DNA from: JBLUOA01 sp048060095
GTDB taxonomy: Bacteria > Pseudomonadota > Alphaproteobacteria > Rhodobacterales > Rhodobacteraceae
DNA length: 64,000 bases
Reading direction: 5' to 3'
Assembly: GCF_048060095.1 (NCBI RefSeq)
Contig: NZ_JBLUOA010000004.1
Coordinates: 127,138-191,137 of the forward strand
How positions within the stretch are numbered: position 1 is the first letter of the stretch; each line of letters begins with the position of its first letter. A program made the position numbers and the translations under genes. Below are positions 34,055 through 41,102 of this stretch, piece by piece. The notes beneath the pieces were generated by a model, which saw only the letters and a program-made list of their open reading frames with translations, was not told the DNA's origin and searched no databases.

Positions 34055-35182
34055 ATGACACGGATCAGGCTTGGTATGGTCGGCGGCGGCAATGACGCAT
34101 TTATCGGCGCCGTTCACCGCATCGCATCGCGCATCGACGACCGCTATGAACTCGTCGCGGGGGCGCTGTCGTCAACGCCGGAAAAGGCCCGCGCGTCAGG
34201 CGAGGCGCTTGGCCTGCCCCGCATCTATGACGACTTCAAACAGATGGCGATCCGCGAAGCGCGACTGAAAAGCGGGATTGAGGCAGTGGCGATTGTCACA
34301 CCCAACCACGTCCACTACCCCGCCGCGCGGGAGTTTCTGAAACGCGGTATCCACGTCATTTGCGACAAGCCGCTGACATCAACCCTCGCCGACGCGAAGA
34401 AACTGGTGAAAGCAGCGGAGGCGTCAGACGCGCTGTTCGTGCTGACCCATAACTACACCGGCTACCCGATGGTGCGGCAGGCAAAGGAAATGCTGGCAAG
34501 CGGCGACATCGGCAATATCCGCGTTGTGCAGGTTGAATACCCGCAGGATTGGCTGACCGAGCATCAGGACTTCAAACAGGCGGAATGGCGGACGGACCCG
34601 GAACGGTCAGGCGCGGGCGGGGCGACGGGGGATATCGGCACCCACGCCTTCAACCTCGCCTGCTTCGTGACGGGGTTGGAGCTTGAAAGCCTCGCCGCCG
34701 ATATCCAGGCGCATGTGCCGGGGCGACCCGTTGATGACAATGCCCATGTCATGTTGCGGTTTCAGGGCGGTGCGCGCGGAATGCTTTGGTGCAGTCAAGT
34801 CGCCCCCGGCAATGAAAATGCGCTGCGGCTGCGGGTTTATGGCGACAAGGGCGGTCTTGAATGGGCGCAGGAGGATCCGAACTACCTTTGGCACACGCCG
34901 TTTGGCGAACCAAAGCGCCTGATTACCCGGAACGGGGCGGGCGCAGGCGACGCCGCCGCGAGGATGAGCCGCGTGCCCCCCGGCCACCCCGAAGGGTATC
35001 TGGAAGGGTTCGCCAACATCTACTCCGAAGCCGCCGAAGCGATCATCGCCAAGCGCAACGGGACCCCCCTGCCCGATGGCGTCACCTATCCGACGATCCG
35101 TGATGGCCTGAAAGGCGTGCAATTCGTCGATGCCTGCGTGCGATCCTCGGCCCGAGATGCGGCGTGGGTGACGTTCCGCTAG
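34055..35182 (+). CDS. Gfo/Idh/MocA family NAD(P)-dependent oxidoreductase
   Basis: A 375-residue sugar dehydrogenase. The N-terminal Rossmann fold is LGMVGGGNDAFIGAVHRIA. The family Lys is in CDKPLTSTL (EKP-type motif), and the catalytic His region is GDIGTHAFNLACF near residue 195. I use the ATG at 34055; an in-frame TTG two codons earlier overlaps the isomerase stop and is possible. It is the last gene of the operon. Its job is probably to oxidise or reduce the sugar or polyol being catabolised. Confidence 0.88.
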   Translation: MTRIRLGMVGGGNDAFIGAVHRIASRIDDRYELVAGALSSTPEKARASGEALGLPRIYDDFKQMAIREARLKSGIEAVAIVTPNHVHYPAAREFLKRGIHVICDKPLTSTLADAKKLVKAAEASDALFVLTHNYTGYPMVRQAKEMLASGDIGNIRVVQVEYPQDWLTEHQDFKQAEWRTDPERSGAGGATGDIGTHAFNLACFVTGLELESLAADIQAHVPGRPVDDNAHVMLRFQGGARGMLWCSQVAPGNENALRLRVYGDKGGLEWAQEDPNYLWHTPFGEPKRLITRNGAGAGDAAARMSRVPPGHPEGYLEGFANIYSEAAEAIIAKRNGTPLPDGVTYPTIRDGLKGVQFVDACVRSSARDAAWVTFR

Positions 35183-35210
35183 CTGCCCGCGCAGAAAAAA
35201 TCCCCTGACC

Positions 35211-35240
35211 TGTCGGGAAACGCTACGCTGGGGCGTCCTA
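35211..35240 (+). promoter_or_regulatory. ECF42-type promoter upstream of the YCII/sigma operon
   Basis: TGTCGG (-35), 17-base spacer, CGTCCTA (-10), ending 33 bases before the YCII-related gene. It matches the ECF42 promoter type (TGTCGA then CGA/TC) and is repeated with identical spacing at 36888-36917. It implies autoregulation by the sigma factor encoded in this operon. Confidence 0.75.
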
Positions 35241-35273
35241 GGGGCGAACCAGCGTAACCGGCGGAGTTTTCAG

Positions 35274-35651
35274 ATGCATTTCACATTTATGATCTACGGC
35301 GAAGAAGGCGCATATGACCGGCTGCCCGAAGAAGTCCGGGAAACCTTCATGGAAGGGCACCGCGCCTTGCAGCGGGCGCTTGATGAACGCGGGCCGTTCG
35401 CCACGGCGCGGCTGATGCCGACATCCCACGCCGTCACGCTAAAGCCTGTGGCAGAGATCGACTCGCCCCCGCTCGTCGTCGATGGGCCATTTGCGGAAAC
35501 GAAAGAACGGTTCCTCGGCCTTTATATCGCAGAATTCGCGGATATCGACGAGGCGATCAAATACGCAAGCTACCTGTCCTCCCCCTACGCCAAGATCGAG
35601 GTGCGACCGGTCAACTGGGCGGGCGGAATGTTCGCGTCTGAGGAGTCATGA
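35274..35651 (+). CDS. DGPF/YCII-related protein, partner of the ECF42 sigma factor
   Basis: A 125-residue YCII-like ferredoxin-fold protein. It has the family features MHFTFMIYGEEGAYDRLPEE and VVDGPFAETKERFLGLYI, where DGPF names the group. DGPF proteins are the conserved genomic partners of ECF42 sigma factors. Their role is unsettled; they are not anti-sigma factors in the cases I know. It overlaps the sigma gene by four bases and lies behind a predicted ECF42 promoter. Confidence 0.92.
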   Translation: MHFTFMIYGEEGAYDRLPEEVRETFMEGHRALQRALDERGPFATARLMPTSHAVTLKPVAEIDSPPLVVDGPFAETKERFLGLYIAEFADIDEAIKYASYLSSPYAKIEVRPVNWAGGMFASEES

Positions 35652-36880
35652 CGCAAGACTGGTTGTCGGCCCGCTTTGCCGACATCCGGCCCCGCGCCAT
35701 CGCCGCCCTGACGCGGCAGTTCCGCGATATCGATCTGGCCGAGGAAACATTCGCCGAGGCGTGCCTGAAAGCCGTTGAGCGCTGGTCGAAACCCGGCCCG
35801 CCGGATGATCCGCTCGCGTGGCTGCTGTTCGTCGCCCGCAACGCCGGGATCGACCGGCTGCGCAAGGTCAAACGACAGGATGCGTTGCCGGTGGATGATG
35901 CGCCCTGCGACATGCCGGAGGACGATCTGATTGCAATGATCGACCAGAACGGGTTGCGCGATGACGTGCTGCGGTTGCTGTTCGTCTGTTGCCACCCGGC
36001 GCTGACCCGGCAGGACCAGCTGGCGTTGGCGCTGAAGGTCGTCGCTGGGCTGAGCGTCGCGGAAATCGCCCATGCCTTCCTGGTCAAGCCGAAGACGATG
36101 GAACAACGCCTGACCCGCGCGAAAAAGACCATCGCCGCGAACCCGGTGTCCTTTGACCCGCCGCAACTTGAGGAACGTCATCACCGCCTGCGGGAAGTCT
36201 CGTTGATGATTTACCTCATGTTCAACGAAGGCTGGTCCGCGTCCACCGGGGCGGAACAGATCAAGCTGACCCTGTGTGATGAGGCGGTAAGGCTCGCCCG
36301 CCTGCTGCTCACCCTCTACCCCGGCATGTCTGAACAGATGGGGCTGCTTGCGCTGCTGCTGTATCAGCACGCCCGCCATGCGGCACGGGTTGACGATGAC
36401 GGGGCGCTTGTCGCGCTCGACCAGCAGGATCGGGGGTTATGGAACCGAGATATGATCGCAGAGGCACAGCACCTCGTCACCAAGGCGCGGCGGCACGGGG
36501 TGGCCGGCCCCTATCTGTTGCAGGCCGAAATCGCTGAGGTCCACGCGCTTGCCGCGTCAGATGAGGCGACGGACTGGGCGCGGCTGGGGGTGCTTTATGC
36601 AACACTCTATCGCGTGCAGCCGACGCCGGTGGTCCGCCTGAACCAAGCAGTCGCCGTCGGCAAGGCGCAAGGGCCAGCGGCAGCGCTCGCGATGCTTGAC
36701 GAAGTGGCGGATGATCTTGCCACCTATCGCTGGCTCCACACTACGCGGGCGGCGTTTCTGGCGGAGTTGGGGCAGACCTACGCCGCAATCGCCGCGCTTG
36801 AAGCCGCGCGCACCCTTGATCCGACAGCGCCTGAGCTGCAGGCACTCGACGCCAAAATCGCGACGCTTAGAAAAATTTGA
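35648..36880 (+). CDS. ECF42-type RNA polymerase sigma factor with C-terminal TPR-like extension
   Basis: A 410-residue sigma factor, about twice the size of a simple ECF. Region 2 is visible as RQFRDIDLAEETFAEACLKA and the LAWLLFVARNAGIDRLRK segment. Region 4 is VAEIAHAFLVKPKTMEQRLT, its helix-turn-helix. Residues about 190-410 form the helical TPR-like extension (NEGWSASTGAEQIKLTLCDE, HTTRAAFLAELGQTYAAIAA) that in ECF42 replaces an anti-sigma factor as the control element. No anti-sigma gene is adjacent. Predicted targets are its own operon and the operon at 36944. Confidence 0.92.
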   Translation: MTQDWLSARFADIRPRAIAALTRQFRDIDLAEETFAEACLKAVERWSKPGPPDDPLAWLLFVARNAGIDRLRKVKRQDALPVDDAPCDMPEDDLIAMIDQNGLRDDVLRLLFVCCHPALTRQDQLALALKVVAGLSVAEIAHAFLVKPKTMEQRLTRAKKTIAANPVSFDPPQLEERHHRLREVSLMIYLMFNEGWSASTGAEQIKLTLCDEAVRLARLLLTLYPGMSEQMGLLALLLYQHARHAARVDDDGALVALDQQDRGLWNRDMIAEAQHLVTKARRHGVAGPYLLQAEIAEVHALAASDEATDWARLGVLYATLYRVQPTPVVRLNQAVAVGKAQGPAAALAMLDEVADDLATYRWLHTTRAAFLAELGQTYAAIAALEAARTLDPTAPELQALDAKIATLRKI

Positions 36881-36887
36881 CCGGAGA

Positions 36888-36917
36888 TGTCGGGTTGCGC
36901 CCTGCCCGGGCGTCCTA
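36888..36917 (+). promoter_or_regulatory. Second ECF42-type promoter, upstream of the VOC operon
   Basis: TGTCGG, 17-base spacer, CGTCCTA, identical in both boxes and in spacing to the promoter at 35211-35240, while the spacer sequence differs. It ends 26 bases before the VOC start codon. The shared 13 bases in otherwise unrelated gaps are strong evidence of one sigma factor serving both. Confidence 0.75.
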
Positions 36918-36943
36918 GGCTCATATCAACAGGAGCATACACC

Positions 36944-37330
36944 ATGCCAGATTCAACAATGACCACCCCCGGAAGCGCCGGATGGATCGGCCACGCCGGA
37001 CCCGACAGCGCCAAGGCCAAGGCGTTCTACAGTGACGTTCTGGGCTGGACGATCACCGAACTACCGATGCAGGACGGATCGAGCTATTCCGCCATTGCGG
37101 TCAACGACACTCCGATTGGTGGGTTTTCCCCAATGCCAGAAGACAGCGGATCCTGGACGATTTTCTTTACGGTTGAAGATGTGGATGCCCGGACCAAAGC
37201 GGCCGAAAAGGCCGGGGCGACGGTGATCGCGGGGCCAATGGATATGCCGGGCGTCGGGCGGATGACCACGCTGCTTGACCCGCAGGGCGCGCGGTTTGCT
37301 ATCATCACCTATGAAAGCATGCAAAGCTGA
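36944..37330 (+). CDS. VOC (glyoxalase/bleomycin-resistance) superfamily protein
   Basis: A 128-residue paired beta-alpha-beta-beta-beta protein: HAGPDSAKAKAFYSDVLGW opens the first module, and VEDVDARTKAAEKAGATVIA with LLDPQGARFAII closes the second. AACAGGAGCATACACC sets the start at MPDSTMTTPG. It is the first gene of a three-gene unit behind a predicted ECF42 promoter. ECF42 regulons often include small VOC and DGPF proteins. Its enzymatic role is unknown. Confidence 0.88.
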   Translation: MPDSTMTTPGSAGWIGHAGPDSAKAKAFYSDVLGWTITELPMQDGSSYSAIAVNDTPIGGFSPMPEDSGSWTIFFTVEDVDARTKAAEKAGATVIAGPMDMPGVGRMTTLLDPQGARFAIITYESMQS

Positions 37331-37354
37331 GCGTGACAGCAAAGGGGGTCGACC

Positions 37355-37711
37355 ATGCCCTATGACGAAGAACTTGCCGAACGGCTGCGCACCGCGCTCG
37401 ACGGTCTGCCGGATGTCGAGGAAAAGCGCATGATGGGCGGTGTGATCTTCATGGTCGGCGGCCACATGCTTGGCGGGGGCCGCGAGGACAAGGACGGCTT
37501 GCGCCGCTTCATGTTCCGCGTCGGCAAGGATCAAGAGGCTGCCGCCCTTTCCCGACCCGGCGCGGCCCGCGCGGTGATGGGCACGCGGCAGATGCACGGC
37601 TTTGTGTATATCGATTGTGATGAAGTTGATGACACAGCGCTCAGCGATTGGGTGTCGATGGCGCTCGGCTATATCGGGACGTTGCCGCCGAACACGGGAG
37701 CAACGAAATGA
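37355..37711 (+). CDS. TfoX N-terminal domain protein
   Basis: A 118-residue single-domain TfoX_N-type protein (KRMMGGVIFMVGGHMLGG, FMFRVGKDQ, HGFVYIDCDEVDD). Unlike competence-linked TfoX it lacks the C-terminal domain; stand-alone versions are common in proteobacteria with unknown function. It overlaps the DUF2461 gene by ATGA and lies 24 bases after the VOC gene, so all three share a transcript. Confidence 0.85.
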   Translation: MPYDEELAERLRTALDGLPDVEEKRMMGGVIFMVGGHMLGGGREDKDGLRRFMFRVGKDQEAAALSRPGAARAVMGTRQMHGFVYIDCDEVDDTALSDWVSMALGYIGTLPPNTGATK

Positions 37712-38352
37712 CGGGTTTCACACGAAAAACGCTCGGTTTCCTTGACGACCTCAGCGCCCATAACGACCGCGATTGGTTCAAGGACCATAAGGCGATTTAT
37801 GAGGCCGAGATCAAAGCCCCCGCGCTGGCGTTCGGCGACCAAACCGCAGCCGCGCTTGAGGCAATGACCGGCCTGACCCATACCCCCAAGCTATTTCGCA
37901 TCCACCGTGACGTGCGGTTTTCCAAAGACAAGACGCCGTATAACACCCATGTCCACATGTCGTTTGCGCCGGATACCGGGCAGGAGACTCCGCCCGTTTG
38001 GATGTTCGGGCTGGGGCTAAAAAACTTGTCGCTTGGCGTCGGTATCTTCGGGTTTGGCAAGCAGATGCTTGAGGATTTCCGCGCCCGTGTGGTGGGCGCG
38101 GACGGGGCCAAGATTGCCGCGATGCTTCGCGATCTTGAGGCATCCGGTGCCCGGATCAGCGAGCCAGCGCTGAAGCGTGTGCCAGCCGGCTATGACAAGG
38201 ACCATCCCCATGCCGAACTGCTACGCTACAAGGGCATCGCCGCGTGGCGCGACCTTGATCGAAGCGCAGCGATTGGTGACGATTTGCCCGACCGCACCGT
38301 GGCAGAGTTCACCTCGATGCGGCCGTTATTCGATTATCTGCGTGGGGTCTGA
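37708..38352 (+). CDS. DUF2461 family protein
   Basis: A 214-residue protein of the TIGR02453/DUF2461 family: FLDDLSAHNDRDWFKDHK at the N-terminus, FRIHRDVRFSKDKTPYNTHV near residue 65 and GYDKDHPHAELLRYKGI near residue 170. The biochemical function is unknown. It is the last gene of the VOC-TfoX-DUF2461 unit and therefore a predicted member of the ECF42 regulon. Confidence 0.88.
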   Translation: MTGFTRKTLGFLDDLSAHNDRDWFKDHKAIYEAEIKAPALAFGDQTAAALEAMTGLTHTPKLFRIHRDVRFSKDKTPYNTHVHMSFAPDTGQETPPVWMFGLGLKNLSLGVGIFGFGKQMLEDFRARVVGADGAKIAAMLRDLEASGARISEPALKRVPAGYDKDHPHAELLRYKGIAAWRDLDRSAAIGDDLPDRTVAEFTSMRPLFDYLRGV

Positions 38353-38358
38353 CACCAC

Positions 38359-39030
38359 TTAGAAGTGATAGTTCAACCCGATACGTAGCACGTCATACTG
38401 GTTGTTGCGCACTGCACAGCCCGGCGGAGTGCATTCTGACGGCGCGTAGCGGATCACACCGGGGTCCGCGATATGCAGATATTCCGCCTTCACCGACCAG
38501 TTCGGACGCAGTTTGTATTCCACGCCTACGCCGATCACCGGGCTGATTTCGGTTGAGGAGCTCGCCTCAAGCACCGGGATCGCAAAGCTGTTGTCGTATT
38601 TCGTGACCGCCGCACCTACTGTCGCGTAGGGCAGGAAATTTCCGAACGCATAGCCTGCCCGCGCGCGCAGCGTCGCGAATGATCCGATCTCGGTCCGGCA
38701 TTCGTCGCCGCAACCGAAGGTCACAGTGTTGACCGACGTGCCGCTCATGTTGGCGAAGGAATAGTCAGCCTCGACCCCGGCAACCCAGTTGCTGCCAAGA
38801 TTGAAGTTATAGCCGACCGTGACACCGGCAACCGCACCTTCAGGGTTTGTCTGCGGAAAGAACGGCGCACCGCCGACGCAGGGGTCTTCGTCACAGTTTT
38901 CGGAATCCCCGGCGCCAAAACCAAGCGTTCCGCCGACGTAAAAACCGCTCCAATCAACATTCGGGGTTTCGGTGTGGGCTGCAGTGCCAAATCCGGCGGC
39001 AATAACCATCAGAAACAGAAAGCGTTTCAA
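38359..39030 (-). CDS. Outer-membrane beta-barrel protein (porin-like/OmpA-type barrel)
   Basis: A 223-residue exported barrel. I start at a TTG giving MKRFLFLMVIAAGFGTAAHT, preceded by AAAAGGATTAACACG; no ATG in a suitable place precedes the signal peptide. Amphipathic strands such as WSGFYVGGTLGFGAG, GVTVGYNFNLGSNWVAGVEA and GVGVEYKLRPNWSVKAEYLH alternate with loops. The protein ends in LNYHF with the C-terminal Phe recognised by the BAM machinery. Four cysteines in surface loops (CDEDPC, CGDEC) are notable. It resembles 8-stranded surface-antigen barrels. Confidence 0.82.
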   Translation of the reverse strand: MKRFLFLMVIAAGFGTAAHTETPNVDWSGFYVGGTLGFGAGDSENCDEDPCVGGAPFFPQTNPEGAVAGVTVGYNFNLGSNWVAGVEADYSFANMSGTSVNTVTFGCGDECRTEIGSFATLRARAGYAFGNFLPYATVGAAVTKYDNSFAIPVLEASSSTEISPVIGVGVEYKLRPNWSVKAEYLHIADPGVIRYAPSECTPPGCAVRNNQYDVLRIGLNYHF

Positions 39031-39161
39031 CGTGTTAATCCTTTTCTTAAATTGTCTTAATCCGCACCTGAAATGCGACGCGGACTGATCGTGAATGATC
39101 GAAATACCCTTTAGAGCCGACCAAACCGCATGGCCAGCCCCAAAACGTATGGAGCGTATGG

Positions 39162-39800
39162 TTACGCCGTCGCCCCCGCCTTTTTCTTGCGCCGCAGATA
39201 GGCAAAACCGCCCATGCCAGCCATCAGGAAGCCGATGGACCCCGGGAGCGGAACCGGCGCAGGCGACACTTGAAGCCGCAGGTCGACACCAACGCATTCG
39301 GAACCCTGCTGGCGGCAGTTCTGCTGGCTCCAATTCCCGTTGTCGCCCCAAAGGCTGATCATCCCGTTGCCAAGCCCGTTGGCCTCGCCGTTGTGCCAGC
39401 GATCCATGAAGGAAAAGCCCATGGTCGTCGCGCCATATTGCGAGTCGGGCGAGAATGCGAAGCTAAGCGGTGTGTCCGTATAAAGCCCCTGAAAGCCGAG
39501 CGATGAATCGCCCCGGTCGCTCATCAACAGGTTGCCGGTGATGCTGACATAGCCGCCGTGCAACAGGTTCATCGTCGCGCTGAGCGCGCCGGTGACGCTA
39601 TCCCATGTGCCGGTGGCGCTGGTCGGGTCTTCGACCTCATACCCGCACATGCGTCCGCAGGTCTGGCTGTGGAACAAGCTGGTCCGAAAGCCGTTCGCGC
39701 TATAGTCGAGAACGCCGTTGATATCATAGGTCGCGGCATTGGCTGCGGGGGCAAGGGCAATGAATAAGAACGGCAAAGCCTTTCTGAATGTGGAAAACAT
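39162..39800 (-). CDS. VPLPA-CTERM-type exported surface protein (VPLPG variant)
   Basis: A 212-residue exported protein. It has a signal peptide (FLFIALAPAANA), a beta-rich body with two Cys clusters, and a C-terminal sorting signal: VPLPGSIGFLMAGMGGFAYL followed by basic RRKKK. This is the tripartite PEP-CTERM-like tag known in Roseobacter-group genomes as VPLPA-CTERM, with Gly in place of the last Ala. Such proteins are processed by an exosortase variant and are often linked to exopolysaccharide. No exosortase gene is in the window. GAAGGAA precedes the ATG. Confidence 0.82.
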   Translation of the reverse strand: MFSTFRKALPFLFIALAPAANAATYDINGVLDYSANGFRTSLFHSQTCGRMCGYEVEDPTSATGTWDSVTGALSATMNLLHGGYVSITGNLLMSDRGDSSLGFQGLYTDTPLSFAFSPDSQYGATTMGFSFMDRWHNGEANGLGNGMISLWGDNGNWSQQNCRQQGSECVGVDLRLQVSPAPVPLPGSIGFLMAGMGGFAYLRRKKKAGATA

Positions 39801-39991
39801 AGGAAAAATTCCTTCAACTTTTTAAAATACTGTCGCGCGCTAATATATCCGCGCATTGTGCCACGGATCGGCTGAGCAGCGCCACGAAATCACGGGGGTT
39901 TTCCTGGATTTACGTCATTTCGCTACCGCAGCGCGAAAGTCGGTTGGAGAATTGTAAACAAATGCGATGTGGGCCTGCGACTGTTTCCGCC

Positions 39992-40573
39992 TCAGGAGCG
40001 GCCCAGCAACGCAAGGACTGAGGATTTCAGAACCGCGAGCCGCTTTTCCAGAACGACGCGGCTTTCGGCGTTGTATTTCGCGTTGGTGCTGGCGGAATAC
40101 AGAAATTCCGCGATGTCATCGACCGGAAGACCGGAGGCGCCGCCGTCCGGGACATGATCCCGCAGCAGGTCCGCGAACAGCGCGGTCCAACGCTCATGCG
40201 CGACGGAAAGCTCCTCTCGCGCGACGGTATGGACACCGTCCAGCAGCTCTGCCACGTCAGGCGAGGATTGCACGAGGTCATACCAGCCGAGCGGGCCGAG
40301 CCTGAAGAAAATGTCGAGCTTTTCATCGAGCGTATCCGCGTCCTCCCAAGCGGCTGTGACCGCGCCAAGGATCTCGTCCGCGACATGCTGAACCGTGGCG
40401 CGCAGCAGCTCGTCCTTGCCCGGATAGGCATTATAAAGCGTCTGCCGCGCGACGCCGGCTTCGCGTGCGATGTCGTTCATCGTGGTCTTGCCAACGCCAT
40501 AGCGGGCAAACACCTTTTTCGCGGCGTCGAGGACTTTGGCGTTCCTGCTGGTCATGGCCTCTGAATAATTCAT
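39992..40573 (-). CDS. TetR/AcrR family transcriptional regulator
   Basis: A 193-residue repressor with HTH MNDIAREAGVARQTLYNAYP near residue 27-46 and a variable ligand-binding C-terminal domain. I start at MNYSEAMTSRNAK; frames starting further upstream (40600, 40627) would run across the inverted repeat in the promoter. It is divergent from the molybdenum hydroxylase operon and almost certainly controls it and itself. Confidence 0.88.
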   Translation of the reverse strand: MNYSEAMTSRNAKVLDAAKKVFARYGVGKTTMNDIAREAGVARQTLYNAYPGKDELLRATVQHVADEILGAVTAAWEDADTLDEKLDIFFRLGPLGWYDLVQSSPDVAELLDGVHTVAREELSVAHERWTALFADLLRDHVPDGGASGLPVDDIAEFLYSASTNAKYNAESRVVLEKRLAVLKSSVLALLGRS

Positions 40574-40593
40574 CTTGCTTTGCGTTACCAATT

Positions 40594-40618
40594 TGGACAT
40601 AATTACAAATATTGTCCA
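40594..40618. promoter_or_regulatory. TetR operator candidate before the molybdenum hydroxylase operon
   Basis: TGGACA-N13-TGTCCA spans 25 bases with perfect 6-base arms, about 20 bases upstream of the (2Fe-2S) subunit start and just upstream of the regulator start. TACAAT at 40623-40628 could be a -10 element that it would block. Confidence 0.55.
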
Positions 40619-40639
40619 GTCATACAATCGAGTGTCTCA

Positions 40640-41101
40640 ATGCAGCTTACTGTAAACGGCCAAACCCATGAGGTCGACGTCGAAGACGATATGCCGCTTC
40701 TGTGGGTTTTGCGCGACGAACTTGGCATCACCGGGGTCAAATATGGCTGCGGCATCGCGCAATGCGGCGCCTGCACCGTGCATATGGACGGGCTCGCCGT
40801 GCGCAGTTGTCAGGTGCCCGCTGCATCGGTCGGCGAAAGCGAAATCACCACGATCGAAGGGCTCGGCACACCGGAAACGCTTCACGCGGTGCAGGCGGCG
40901 TGGGTCGAACATCAGGTCGCGCAATGTGGCTATTGCCAGTCGGGGCAGATCATGCAGGCCGCGTCGCTTTTGGACCTGAACCCCGAACCGACCGACCAAG
41001 ACATCGACATCGTGATGAGCGGGAATCTTTGCCGCTGCGGCACCTATCCACGTATCCGCGAGGCGGTGAAAACCGCCGCCGTCAAGCTGCAAGAGGCATA
41101 G
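40640..41101 (+). CDS. (2Fe-2S) subunit of an isoquinoline 1-oxidoreductase-like molybdenum hydroxylase
   Basis: A 153-residue small subunit. The plant-type 2Fe-2S site is GVKYGCGIAQCGACTVHMDG and the second cluster site is CGYCQSGQIMQA with CRCGTYPRI, both typical of IorA-like subunits. I start at MQLTVNGQTHEVDV. It ends one base before the large subunit start. It passes electrons from the molybdopterin centre to the dihaem cytochrome encoded third in the operon. Confidence 0.9.
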   Translation: MQLTVNGQTHEVDVEDDMPLLWVLRDELGITGVKYGCGIAQCGACTVHMDGLAVRSCQVPAASVGESEITTIEGLGTPETLHAVQAAWVEHQVAQCGYCQSGQIMQAASLLDLNPEPTDQDIDIVMSGNLCRCGTYPRIREAVKTAAVKLQEA

Positions 41102-41102
41102 C

